Shown piece by piece: positions 34,711-46,303 of a DNA stretch of 64,000 nt. Each line of letters starts with the position of its first letter. Position 1 is the stretch's first letter. The notes under the pieces are model-generated. The model had not been told where the DNA came from and made no database searches. It was given only the letters and a program-made list of their open reading frames with translations. A program made the translations under genes and the position numbers. Source of the DNA: Sesamum alatum (Eukaryota; Streptophyta; Magnoliopsida; Lamiales; Pedaliaceae); contig JACGWO010000012.1 of NCBI GenBank assembly GCA_034509735.1, forward strand, positions 4,464,001-4,528,000, given 5' to 3'.

Positions 34711-36071
34711 TTACTTGCCGTCTTTCTCAGCAATCTCAGCCTTTTCTTCTTTGGCAAAGGCTGCAGGGGACTCAGCAGCCGGTGTTTTATCATCTTTCCC
34801 TTCTCCGTCTTCGTCTTTCTTCCCCTTCTTGAGCATTTCCTTGTAGCTCCAGTCTGGCTTAGCCATTTGGCTGAATGGACTGGACTCTCCCTGTGGAGAA
34901 TCGGACACTGGAGACGAATTAGCAGACTTATATGTCGAGTACATTGGAGAATCTGCAGCACAATGTGGCTCTTCTAGTGATTTTGGTCTGTTTCTCAAAG
35001 AATGTAACCTCTTTATTGATCTTCGAATGTCTTCAGGAATCGCAATGCTTGTATCTTCCTTCTGATTCCCTGCTGCATTGGCCTTTTCTTGCACAGATGA
35101 CTGCACGGTGTTTGACGGTTCGATGTGGTTTCTTGCTGCGTTGGCTTTGCCTTCTAACGAATCCGGTTGCTGAGTGGCTGAAGATTTCACAGGGGAATAT
35201 GCTGTTTTTATCTCTGGTTCTGATCTGCAGCCGTGAGTGCCGGTGCAGTGATCATCGACCGTTATCTCCTTAACGCTCGTATTCTTCGATCCCCAGTGAG
35301 TAAGAATGGACAGCAGAAAGTTTAGCCATGAAATGAGGCGAACAAGAACCCAATCAAGAAAAGGGAACTGATGCACCATCAAGGGAAATTTTCTCAAGAT
35401 ATCATCAAGCTGTTCCGGTAGGACTTCTGCACTGCAAACAAGCCCGTCAATCTTATCGAACAAACGTTTAGATGGGGGGAAAACAACCTCAACCATGCTC
35501 TCAACGGTGAGGATATGATCATCCATGATGGACAGCAGCGCCAGCCAATGATACAGCATGCTGTACACGAATGGGAAGAACGAATTGAGAAACGTAATAG
35601 CCCGTTTGGCTGTTGATCCTAAAGGTCCATCCAGATCTTGCACTCTTATGATTGCTTTGTGTGCAATGGCTAGAAATGCAGCCCCACAAGTGTGCAGTGG
35701 ACGGCGTCTTGGTGTTGTCCCTGCAGCTGCTGACGGTTCCTGAAGAATTCGAGCCAGTGATCAACACAACCGGCATCTTTTCATGCGGTAAACCAAGTCT
35801 TAAACGGGATCAAGAAAATGAACCAGAAACACAAACTTGATGGGAAAATCATGAAAACAAGATCAAATGACACAAAAAACCATGAATTTTTCTCCTTGAA
35901 ACTGCATGGATGAAGATCAATTCATGAAGAAAAATGCATGTTTAATATCATTGTTTGAAGTCATGAAAGAATTGAATTTGAAGGGACAAATTTGCATACC
36001 AAATTCAAAAGGGAAACTCCACATTTCATGATCTTTACAGGTTGCATGCAGAGGAAGTGAAGAACTCTCAT
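34711..36071 (-). CDS. Plant protein of unknown function, N-terminal hydrophobic region, charged C-terminus
   Basis: Best model on the minus strand: exon 1 36071-36000 (MRVLHFLCMQ) and exon 2 35739-34711, joined by GT-AG sites in phase; 366 residues. Exon 2 is well supported by a long open frame; exon 1 is inferred, because the in-frame region above the acceptor lacks an ATG. Hydrophobic stretches lie at about 74-95 (FLNSFFPFVYSMLYHWLALL) and 151-170. Between them is a segment (VFPPSKRLFDKIDGLVCSAE) that faintly recalls REF/SRPP lipid-droplet proteins. The C-terminal half is Ser/Lys/Glu-rich and low complexity, with a duplicated KANAA.N motif and a MAKPDWSYKEML block. I do not recognise a named family. 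Could be membrane- or lipid-associated; that is inference. Confidence 0.7.
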
Positions 36072-36539
36072 CTTCTTTTTTATTTTATTTTCTGTGGAAA
36101 TAATTTTGGACAAGATTCATTACACTTCAGCAGGTATTGAATCCTATATACAGGTACAATGCAATTCTTGAATTTCGTTAAATTAGGAGAACAAATGGCT
36201 GTCGTTGATTCTGCCCGTTTGTGAGTGTAGAGAGACTCAAAAAATGAGAATGACTGTCGTCTTTTTTGTCTAATATTAGAACAAAATATCAAGATGCAAT
36301 TTTTTGGTACTCGTATAAAATATTTTAAAGTGCAGAAATTTTATGATCATATTCAGGAAAGTTGCTACGTTGGTCGTATCCTTCCCGTCTATTTTTACAT
36401 AATAAAAAAAGAAAAAAAGAATACTACTATTTTAATGTTTATTTTGCATGAACAATATATGGTGAAAAACAAATTCTCAAGATTTAATATTTTCATACTG
36501 AATTCTTCGACCCACAACTAAAACAAGTTATAATATTTA
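36072..36539. other. Upstream region of the unknown gene, no other gene
   Basis: AT-rich; frames of 70-75 codons here show no domain. It probably contains the promoter of the gene starting at 36071. Confidence 0.45.
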
Positions 36540-36713
36540 TACTAATTACATTGACATCCTCTGAAGTTTGATATATTACGAAAACACTCCCTGTAGTCAT
36601 ATTTATTACAAGATCACAAGAAGAGATGAAAATAGTAATGTAGAATATGATTGCAGCAACTGTTAATGTAATTTTGCTAGCTAAACAGTAAGGGGTGTCT
36701 AAGTAATTATTCT
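36540..36713. mobile_element. Short fold-back MITE
   Basis: Inverted ends (tactaattacattgacatcctc and ggggtgtctaagtaattattct) resemble the fold-back family. Flanking 9-mers taatattta and taaatttta match imperfectly. Lies between two minus-strand genes. Confidence 0.5.
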
Positions 36714-36889
36714 TAAATTTTATCCTGTCTACAATTGTTCGACAGCAACGAAGGCGATCGTCCAAAAACGAACTCCAACAACAATGGAGTCCTCAAAAAT
36801 GGTTTCATGTCATGAAGGAAGATCGTAGGCTAAACAAATATACATATATATATATATATACACACATGTAAAGGGTGTAGGTGTAGCTA

Positions 36890-39800
36890 CTACTCGTCGT
36901 CTCTCCATATCTCCCGGAGCAGCTGATACCGGAGAACGTTTCTGCCACCTTTTTCCTTTGGCATCATGCTGAGTTTTGACAGAGCAGAAGAAGTCTGGTA
37001 GCTATCAGGAATGATTGAAATCAAGGGCGAGTCCAGCTCGTCTAGCTCGTCATCACTAGTGTAGGACTTGTTGAGAGTTGATAGTCGGTTGCTTTTGAGC
37101 ACTTGCCTTCCAACTTCTCCCACGCAAGTAAGTAAAGCTGCAGGAGGAGGTGAGTATTTTGTCGAACTTGCTCTGCATGGAAAGCTTGTGATCACGTCTC
37201 CTGAAGAATCCGAAACCTCCTGAATCAAGAAAATAACAGAGGCAGATTAGTAGATTGGTGTATCATATAGCAACAGCTACGAATAGTAGAGTGGCTTTGA
37301 ATGGATGAAGAGGTTTTTATTGACTATGTAAAGAAGTAGCAACCTCTGAATCTAGTGCATTGATAATGTTTCTTGGAATGGGGTATGGACAGAATTCGTC
37401 GGGGACAAAGTTGTTTAGAACCCTTTTGATTATTGCTGGACCAAACGTCGGGCAAACCTTTGACAAAGAAAAGACAAAGAACTGTTGAAATATATACGTA
37501 TGATTGTCGTTATGGTTAAAGACGCGGTGTGATGCTCAGTGTACCTCTTTTCTGGTGGAAGCATCGGCAAGCATTCCAAAGGGAAGCATCATGAGATCAC
37601 TGAGTGCATGGAGTAGACGAAAAGCTTTGAAAGATTTTGATCTCTTGCCATTTCCAAGAACGCTATCCTCGTCTTCCAGGCCAAAGAGATCTGTAAGCCA
37701 TCTCGACCAGTTCCCTATCTACAAGACAGTTAACTTAATCAAGAACCTTGAACTAACTGTCTAGGAATAGTTTTGGATCAAATGCTTAAAAGCATGTATA
37801 GTCATAAAAGAATATCATGTAACATTTCCTGATGCACTTACGACATTCTTCAATTGCGCACCAGCACCGAAGCTTGATTTACCAGCTGGAACTGGAAGGA
37901 CTTTAGAATCACAAATGGGATCAGAAACAGGATCGGTTGGCATGTCTTTAGAAGATTCACGTAGAATAGCATTGAACATTGCTACGTCGAGCCTATTAAC
38001 TAGCTGCTCCATTACCTAAAACACGAAGCAAAGAATAGTCGTCTATCTTGAGTTTTTTCTTACTTCAAGTCATAGATATTGGCATGCACATTGCCAAGTT
38101 TCAGACACAGTATCCAAATAAAGATGTTTTTTCTGTAAATGATGTCATGAGTCTATGATGAAATAGAAACATACCAGAATAACGAGCGAAGACAAGCAGC
38201 CGCACTCACGTCCTCCTGCCCGAATAGGACAAAGCCTTTCACATGCATCTTTGAATGCTTTCTTCCATAACTCTATGGAGAAATTTACATACTCATGATT
38301 CCCCAAAGTATTTCTTTTCCCAGAAGTTCTCTTCTTACCTGAGCCTGAGCCTTTGCTTCTGTAACTGCGTTTCGTGATTGTGGGCTGCATATGTGGAGTA
38401 AAAGTCTACAACAAACAAAATAAGTTGGCCATAATTTATCTCAGGACTGTTTAACAATGTAAGAAGTAGTCGAGTGGGGTAAACAGAAAACTGAGAAACA
38501 ACCTGCCACCATACAGACTCAACGATTCGAGAAAACAGCCAAGCTTCGACCTTTTCAAGTGCGATAATGAACGTCAATACATCCTCCCAGTCATCATCAG
38601 ACTCTTCAATTGAGCTAGATTTCTGTCCCTCGGCATGAGACGAATCTACCCGTTTATTTGGATGTTTTGAGGTCGATTCAGGTCCAGCTCCTTTACTTTT
38701 TATCGTTGGTGCATTAGAATGTGGCAATTCTGCAGCAGTCTGGCTGACAATGGCCCTCAACATTATTGAATTAGATAACCAGAAGGTCAGCCTGTGAAAA
38801 CAATAACGTTGAATTTGGTGAAAAATGTATAGCAAGACAGAGAATCAAATCCATTGTATTTGCTAAGGATAACATAGAACGAGGCGTTAAGTCTATCCAC
38901 AATCATCAACCTCAAACATGTAAATATAGATGATTCATTGTGTCGTCATGTAATATGGATTTACGACAACCGTACAAGAATAAAAAAGTATAGATTCAGA
39001 CAATTGCAGTAAGTCTGATTTGCCACTCATAATACCTTACCTTGTAACATCATTTCCACATGCTTTAGAAACCAGAACTAAGCCAGATAAGGCAGCTCTT
39101 GCTGCACAAGCACGTTTCGCTTGAGACCCTGTTCTGCAAGCATTATTATAAAATCTGGAGAGTCGTCGAGCTGGAGTATGGACCTTATTACCAGAACTTG
39201 AATGCTCAGCAACTATGGAATATAAGCCCACCTCAATTGCTGCTGCTTCCCTCAGTTCTTCCTCGAGCATCTCCACTCTACTTCTCCATTCATTTTTACT
39301 GTCGTTTGCTGCGCTAAGTTTACCTTTCTTTTGAGACCCTCTCGGTATATCTAGGTCTGGTGGTTTTCCGCCACCATAAGTATCAGCTAGAAATCCGTTT
39401 CCTTTGATCGAACCATGCATCTGAACAGACTTCACATGCTTCAGCCGAGCCTTGTTACTGCTGGATGGTGGAATTGCTGCTCCCATCCTATTGGGAACAA
39501 GAGTGTCACTCCTCATTATATCCTCCTGCCTTTTAGTATCATCTTCCGACAAGAATTTCCCAAGTAAACTCTTCTCTGGGAAAGGCTTCGTCCCCTCCAT
39601 GATATGTTCATCCCGTTCACTATCTTTTCGCTCCCGTCTCTTTTCATCATTCCCCCAGCCAGCATGTGAATCATTTATTATCAAAACTTCTGATTGCAAC
39701 TCTTTTTGATCTTGAGAAGCATGGTAGTAGGGAGAATTGGTATCGGCACCATTTTTTCTATAATGATCAACTGAGAAAGCTCCAGATGCAAATCTTTCAA

Positions 39801-40999
39801 AGGATTTATATTCCACATTTCCCTGCACAGAACTTGCCACAATGTTGTTGAACTTCCCATTTGTATCTCGAAAACTTATGGATGACGGAGAAGATCTAAT
39901 CAAGGGGGTAGCAGAGTTCTTCATGACATATGTCATGCTACGCTCAGGAAACTTGCGCGAAGCAACATAGCCATTTACTTTTTTCCAATTATCCGATGAT
40001 GCCTCAGCTGATGAAGGATTCCCATATCCGTTCTGCATTTTCAGCAGCAAATTATTACACAGTACAAGTATTCACACAGGGGAGGGAGAAAAGAAGTGCC
40101 TAATATCTTTACGCGCTTAAAATAATTCAAGATTTCGCCAACTTGTCCCTATCATCCACACAAATGGAATGTCTCAAACACTGTCAGTTTGGAAATCCCA
40201 TCTCTCCCTCTTTCTTGTCTTTTAAGTTAGTTAGTTCTATGTTATAATCAGAGTGAACACAGAAAATCTTATTCCTAAAGCTCCTAAATGTGGTAAAATC
40301 AGCATTATGACTTGAGGTAAAACTGAGAAGATAAATTAGACATCAGAAGAATAACTAGTCTACCTTCTCGTTTTGAGACGGTGAAGCTGTTGTGCCCTCA
40401 TAGTTCGATGAACCAGCAGTCCTTGATGAATGGGAAGAAGCATCATCATCCGTACACGAGGTGATTTCAAGGTCATCATCGTCATCTTCCAAAGATGCTT
40501 CTAATGATAAACCAACACTTGGTGATGAGTTAGAGCTATCCCTCGCAACCAGCTCCAGACTAATAACCAAAGCTGGCTGCACCAAGTCATTAGCACTCTT
40601 CTTTAAGTTCAACGGAGCATTAATGCTTAATATATCTTCGATTAATGCATAATCTGCAAGATTAAACAATGCTGTACCCAAGAGGTGTCCTTTCGCCTTA
40701 TCCTTACGAGGCTCAAACAAGCTAAACTCTAGATAATTCTTTCGAAACTTGTCACTGGCCTTCTTCTGGTAGAGGGTTAATGGAAGCATGAAAGACTCGT
40801 TAAATACGATGTTGGAATCCCCAGCAACTGTAAGAAAAGACCCGGAATTTTGATCACCGTTTTCCCATTGAAGCAACACGGTTTGAACAGATTTTAGAGA
40901 TTCTGATGGAGGCCAAGGCCTAATCTCCTGTACATGGACAATGTATTCAACTTTAACGGCAGCACCCTTTTTGTGTTTCGACTTGAGCCCAAGAACCAT
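36890..40999 (-). CDS. NT-C2 domain protein (EEIG1/EHBP1 N-terminal type) with DIL-like C-terminal region
   Basis: Eight exons on the minus strand: 40999-40364, 40032-39041, 38791-38503, 38405-38175, 38015-37842, 37718-37545, 37457-37344, 37219-36890. All joints are GT-AG and in phase, giving 979 residues. The first 150 or so residues form an NT-C2 domain (VEYIVHVQEIRPWPPS, LQWENGDQNSG, FNESFMLPLTL). An acidic DDDDD/Ser-rich linker follows, then a coiled stretch (MLEEELREAAAIE), then the ARRLSRFYNNACRTG and ACGNDVTRLTFWLSN segments that resemble a DIL-type region. Matches by memory the Arabidopsis At2g42320/At3g57780 group, annotated as gar2-like or EEIG1/EHBP1-type. NT-C2 proteins bind membranes and cytoskeletal partners; the role of this branch is unknown. 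Confidence 0.9.
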
Positions 41000-41301
41000 A
41001 GCTCGAGAAGAATATCAAGAGCTGCTGATGTTGCTCCTTGTAGACGTCTGATTGAGTACAAATCAATCAAGAAATCCAAAATTTGGTTAGTTTCATCAAC
41101 CGGTATATATAATCATCAGCATTATATACAACTACTTACAAAATATAATGAAACTGGGACGGTACTATGAGCGGAGATAAACACCACAGTTGATGAAGGA
41201 GATTACTGCATTTTGTTTGACAACAAAAAATGCTCAAAACCATGTAGAATGAATCCAGTTTCTTTTATCTGGTTTCTTGAATATAATCATCTGCATAATT
41301 G

Positions 41302-41364
<63 letters not shown>

Positions 41365-41790
41365 TCTTTCACACACACACACACACACACAAACACACAT
41401 TCAACCCACAGAAGATTGTGGGAGGCAGAGAGTCACAACCATAAAAGACTTCACAATGCAAGTAGAAGCAAAATACAATGAAACCCCAGATCAAGATTCT
41501 TGATCACATTGAAAGATCAGTTAATCTTCTTGCAAAAAAATGCATCTTCTCTTCAGATTAACAGAAAATCTTCCTCAGAAAAACCAAAGGGGTAAGCAAA
41601 TGACCATCCAGCTGCAAAATAAATGCAATCATAAATGATAAAAGCACACAACTGGAAAGCAAATCAACAGGATATCATCACATTTCGCCCACAACAAAAA
41701 AAAAAAAAGTGAAGTCTTTTTACCTTGAATGAAAAATGATGAAGAATCAATGAGACTTGTGCTCCTTTCACTGCTTTTATCTCTGATATT
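41000..41790 (-). promoter_or_regulatory. 5' leader/promoter region of the NT-C2 gene with (GA)n tract
   Basis: Upstream of the ATG on the minus strand. A (TC)n run of about 60 bp (41306-41367), (GA)n on the coding strand, is followed by (CA)n (41371-41390). GA-rich leaders are common in plants and can bind BPC-type GAGA factors. TSS and any leader intron cannot be placed. Confidence 0.45.
41306..41392. repeat. (TC)n plus (CA)n compound microsatellite
   Basis: About 30 TC units, slightly interrupted, then about 10 CA units. Its length suggests polymorphism between individuals. Open frames across it (MTSLSLSLSL...) are artefacts of the repeat. Confidence 0.95.
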
Positions 41791-42626
41791 TGGCAAATGG
41801 GATTCCTTGTTTGTCTGTAGAGAAAGTAATAATCTAAAAGCTGTAATGTAAAAAAGATGGGAAGATTGAAAATTTGCTGTTCTTGCAATCTGTTGTTAGC
41901 TTTTTTGACTCTGTGTTGTCTGAAACAAATGAAATTTGAGGGATATATGATGGGAGAATTGACCAAATTAGCATATGAAAATGGGCTACTGAACTTGAAA
42001 CGTGACAGAGACAAATACAGAATTCATGACAAACTGCTCAAAAGGAAATCATATGTAGACTACATGAACATGTTTAGCAATTTGAAAAATAGAAAAAAAA
42101 AACTACTAAAAATATTTTCAAATAATTGTTTATAATGAAAGAATTAGTTGGTTTATTTTTATAACCTTCAAAATTTTAAATAAACAATACTTTTTTAAAC
42201 AAAAATTATTATATACTGTACTTGAAAAGAATCGATATATAGATTGATTGAGAAATAGCTTAAAGGACTGGTTGAACTTATTTAAAATGTCTTATAAGTT
42301 CAGACATGTTATAAATCGTTAGATTTTATAAGTTGTTAAAGTATGAATAAAATAAAATTATGGAGCTTTGATGGCAATTCGGTAATTAATATAATCAAAA
42401 TCAGAGGAACTTGTTAAGAGTTTAAAGAATAAGTTGAAAATTCTCTACTTTATTGAAATTTGCTCCTAATATTACATTTTTGGATCTTATAATCTCATTA
42501 TTATCTGAAAATTTTACTAAGCACATTTTAACAGATAATGATTGTCAAACTTCTTATAAAATATTTTTGAAAAGTTTATAAACTGGCCCAATCACCTAAT
42601 TAGAGAGCTAATCACTAATTATTCTA
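41791..42626. other. AT-rich spacer with Tourist-like remnant
   Basis: 42240-42600 contains 'gtcttataagttcag' and 'cttcttataaaatattt' phrases of the decayed Tourist-like family. No gene was recognised; the 92-codon frame at 41857 has no domain. Confidence 0.5.
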
Positions 42627-43490
42627 GGGGCAAATAGCATAAATTTTCCAGTGTTTTGAAATTTAGCTAAAAACTCCTATGTATTTTAAGAATAGGCTAA
42701 AAAGCGTCATCTGATTTTTTAAACGTAGTGACCGTTATGTCTATATTATTCATTATTTTAATGACGTTGGATCTTTATTAATTATATGAGAGCCGTTAAT
42801 CGATTATTCTTAACCGTTAGATCTTAAATTTATAAAAAAAAACTCAAGGGTCTAGATTAATTAATTTTAAATATATATTATATATTAATTTGAAATAATT
42901 CATTTACACATTTTCAAAAATTAGAAAAGATAAAAGGAAAGCATCAAATTTTCGTTTTCAATACTTATAACAGTAATTTAAATATAAATATAACTTTATT
43001 TAATAATTTTAATTAAATAATGATTAAATTAGTTAATAATGTATAATTTTTATAATTAATTATTTATATTTGTTAACATATCTAAATTTGAAAATTGAAT
43101 TTAGTATATTAATCTTTGTATTGTATTTTAATTTAAACTATAAAACTTTAAAAAATTTATATACTTTTTCATATTTTTAAATAAAGAATTTTAAAAAATT
43201 ATTTAAATGTTTAGACAAATGAAAATGCATAAAAATCACTCAAAACAAGTTAAAAATAAGAAAAAAACTGCCCAAGAATATTATATAGCCACAATAAGGA
43301 TATTTTAGTTATAATTATAAATGTTCCAAAAAATCGTACAAGAACGCCAAAACACTCTCAAAACTGCACCACTAGCGCGTTTCCTACGCTTTCCGTTAGT
43401 TTCTAATGAAAGGGTTTTTTACTTATTTTGAAAATACAGGAACATTTTCATCTTTTTTGAAAAAACACAGGGATAAATTGAAGTTTAGCC
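42627..43490. mobile_element. Large fold-back element (864 bp)
   Basis: Left end ggggcaaatagcataaatttt and right end ataaattgaagtttagcc are imperfect inverted repeats, with 'cagtgttttgaaa' mirrored by 'ttttgaaaaaacacag'. Direct flanks ttattcta occur at 42619-42626 and 43491-43498 (8 bp perfect; 9 bp with one mismatch). The middle is AT-rich and non-coding. Confidence 0.6.
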
Positions 43491-43668
43491 TTATTCTAAG
43501 AGCCCGTTTAGGGAATTAGGGACAACTTATAAAAAGCAACAAAAAAAAAAAAAAAAAGAAAACGAATGTATATGTAAATAGTGTTTTTCATGTAATACGT
43601 GAGATGTTATTATTATTATTTTGAAATAATATCATGATCCACCTAAGTCAACTTTTAATATAAAAATA

Positions 43669-43940
43669 GGAATAATTATATTTACACTTTTTGATTATGG
43701 TCTATTCACACAATCCACACATGTCTTTTTTGTAATTATAAAAATCACCCCTGACAACAAAAGTTAGAGATAGTTTGTATAATAATATTGATTTTATTAG
43801 AAAGTATGTGTAATTTTTCAAAAAACATGAATGATTTATGACATTTTGTTGAATTTGGTGGATGTATGTATAATTTTTTTTAAAAATATAAATAATTTGT
43901 ATAAATAAATTATAGATCATGGAATGTAGATTAAGTATCC
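43669..43940. mobile_element. Fold-back MITE of the 391-671 family
   Basis: Left end ggaataattatatttacac and right end gtagattaagtatcc are inverted repeats sharing 'tatggtctattcac'/'aaataaattatagatcat' with the first copy. Flanks are A-rich (taaaaata / taaaaaaata). Confidence 0.6.
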
Positions 43941-44162
43941 TAAAAAAATATTAAGAGTTGGTAATATAGTTGGGGTTGGCCCACTTTCTCATTATGTAAA
44001 GTAAATAAATATGTATTAATGGCTTCTAACTAATATGAATTGAAATAAAAAAAACGAGATGATGCAGCTTTGAGGGAAGGTTGAACCCACCACGTCTCTT
44101 CACCTGGTTTGGGTTATGCAACAAACATGCCTCTCATCAATGCTATTATTTATTTTTATTTT

Positions 44163-44693
44163 GGGATAATTACACCCCATACTATGAATTACATGTAATT
44201 TTTTTATGGTTTATAAAATTATATTTAGTATTCTTAATATTTGTTTATATTTAATAAATAGGTCCATCCATTAAAATTCACCGAATTTGTTTATATTGGT
44301 AAAAAAAAAATAAAAATGAATAAAAAGTAATATTTATCATTGATTAACTTATTACTGACTTATTGTAGGTTAAATAAATTTTTTTATGATCAGATACATT
44401 TTCACATATTAGTGCATCTGAAGAGGTATATATATTTTCACCGTTATAAGGGTAGTTTAGTTCGAAAAAATTTGTTTGACCTATAATAAGTTAGTAATAA
44501 GTCAATTAAAGGTAAATATCGATTTTTGTTCAACTTTTTGTTAATGTCAACAAATTTGATGAATGTTAACTGACGGGGAGACTTATCTGTTAGACAATAG
44601 CAAACCTCAGGGTACTAGATATAATTTTTCAAACTACAAAGGGTTTACGTGTAATTACACAAAATTGCAGAGGAAGGGGGTGTAATTATCCGC
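44163..44693. mobile_element. Fold-back MITE with perfect 9-bp TSD
   Basis: Left end gggataattacacccca and right end gggggtgtaattatccgc are inverted repeats. The 9-mer ttttatttt flanks both ends without mismatch (44154-44162 and 44694-44702), although it is of low complexity. The inner right part closely matches the element interrupted by the gypsy element at 45722. Confidence 0.75.
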
Positions 44694-45397
44694 TTTTATT
44701 TTGATGGGCATGCCCATTCATTTTTTTTTTTTTTTTATGTAAAAACAATGAATTTAAGTAAAGGCGACAACTACTGACAACTATAACAACCATATACTAA
44801 TCATTAATATCATATAACTCTATATAATCAATAGCTATTATTAAACTAGATTGACTACCTACTATTAAAAGAGAATAACATTTCACACATTGAAGGGGTT
44901 CGAACTGGTGACTTTATAGTAATGGGGCATGCCCATTTTAGGGGGCAATTATTTTTTATCATTATATGGGAATGAATTGCATAAAAAGTTGCAAATTAAG
45001 CCGTGTTCGAGAAAAAAAAATGAAATTAAAGTGTAGGAGTAAACAACTTTGACATGTATAACTTTACCGATAAATTACAAGAATTGGGATAAAATTATTT
45101 ATAAATTTTTATTTAAATCAAGTGGCTCAAAAACAAAATTATAAAGTGGATACATTTATTTCAACTTATTTTTAATAAAAAAAGTTGATAAATTCTTATT
45201 TTAAGTATTTGCAGACGCGGCTTAATTTGTTGATGAGAGCAAAAGGTGTGAACTCCAAATCTAAAAATGATTGAAATAATCTCTTTAAAAATAAAATGAT
45301 CAATTACATACTTCAATGCATTATCAAGATTTCCAAGACTTTGGCAAATATATCAATAATTTCTTAACAAACGAAGCAAACAAGACAATAAATTAAA
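44694..45397. other. AT-rich spacer with SINE-like fragment
   Basis: A minus-strand tRNA-like B-box phrase (GTTCGAACCCC at about 44896-44906) lies in a stretch bounded by 'gggcatgcccatt' at 44704-44716 and 44926-44938, i.e. repeats around a SINE-like insert of about 220 bp. No protein gene seen. Confidence 0.45.
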
Positions 45398-45721
45398 AGA
45401 ATAATTACAAACCTCCCCTGAAAGTTGATATAATTATGATTTAAAAAATTACATTTATTATTCTTTATAAGGATAAAGATATACCTCATTCCATACATTA
45501 GCGTATAAAAATATATAAAGGTAGTTTGGTAAAAAAATAAAATTGTTTAACCTACAATATGTCAATTGGGGTAAATATGCAATTTCATTCGATTGTTTTA
45601 CTAATATTAGCAAATTCAATAAATTTTGACTAACAAATGGATATGTTTGTTAGACGAAACAAACATTAAGGGTACTAAATGTAATTTTTCAAACCATAAA
45701 CGGACTACTGGTAATTACACC
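45389..45721. mobile_element. Fold-back MITE, left part (interrupted by gypsy element)
   Basis: The element begins at 45398 (agaataattacaaacctcccc) next to the 9-mer taaattaaa (45389-45397). It is cut at 45721 by the gypsy LTR and resumes at 55172, ending at 55208 (ataattatccc) before a second perfect taaattaaa (55209-55217). The junction sequence agrees with the uninterrupted relative at 44163-44693. Confidence 0.85.
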
Positions 45722-46266
45722 CGATGGGGAGAAAAATACGCGGCCTACGCCTCACAAGCAAGAGGGGTAGGCATGCACGTGAAATGAAGGCTCGTAATGG
45801 AAGGATAAACGGAAATAAAGGAGGGATACGAGGCCTCTTCTTCGAAGAGTAACCGAAATAGAAGACGTCGCCAGACAAGGATCAGGAAGATACGAGGACC
45901 ATGGCCTCGTATAGAAAGGAAACACCTGCCTCGGAAAGAAAGTCCCTCATTCAAACTTTAGAAGGATAGGGGTCTCGAAAAGTCTGCGAGGGGAATGAGA
46001 ATATACACGGAGAAAGGGACTCTCGTGCCTCAAAAAAGGTCCTCGTACCCAAGTGGCACAGGGCTCGTACCTCGAGGGCAAGAATCTTCGAGCAAATCGT
46101 ATCCTAAATGTTCTGACAACTATTCCACTTGAGCAGATTGCCTCATACGAAGCACAACCTCAGCAAATGCTCCTATAAATAGCTCCAAAAATGATCAAGG
46201 GAAGGCAAGCAAGAAAAACACATTTCACTACTTCTCATTAAGTGTTAAAGATTTCACACCACATCA
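45722..46266 (+). repeat. Gypsy 5' LTR
   Basis: Starts CGATGGGG (TGATGGG in the 3' copy) and ends CACATCA. Contains repeated 'cgaggcctc'/'cctcgta' phrases. Matches 54632-55171 along its length. Confidence 0.92.
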
Positions 46267-46287
46267 AATTGATGTCGTCTGTGGGAA
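46267..46287 (+). other. Gypsy primer-binding site region
   Basis: Right after the 5' LTR the sequence reads attgatgtcgtctgtggga. Tat elements usually have TTGGCGCCGTCTGTGGGA here, complementary to the 3' end of tRNA-Asp in its first bases. The GGCGCC core reads GATGTC, as if CpG sites had decayed. Confidence 0.6.
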
Positions 46288-46303
46288 ACTTAAAAGTAGA
46301 AGA

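Noticed and set aside
35519..35776. 85-codon frame overlapping the unknown gene's exon 2 (MPVVLITGSN...)
   Set aside because: It is in another frame, crosses the predicted splice acceptor, and is shorter than the supported frame.
41299..41481. Ser-Leu repeat protein frame
   Set aside because: It is a translation of the (TC)n microsatellite.
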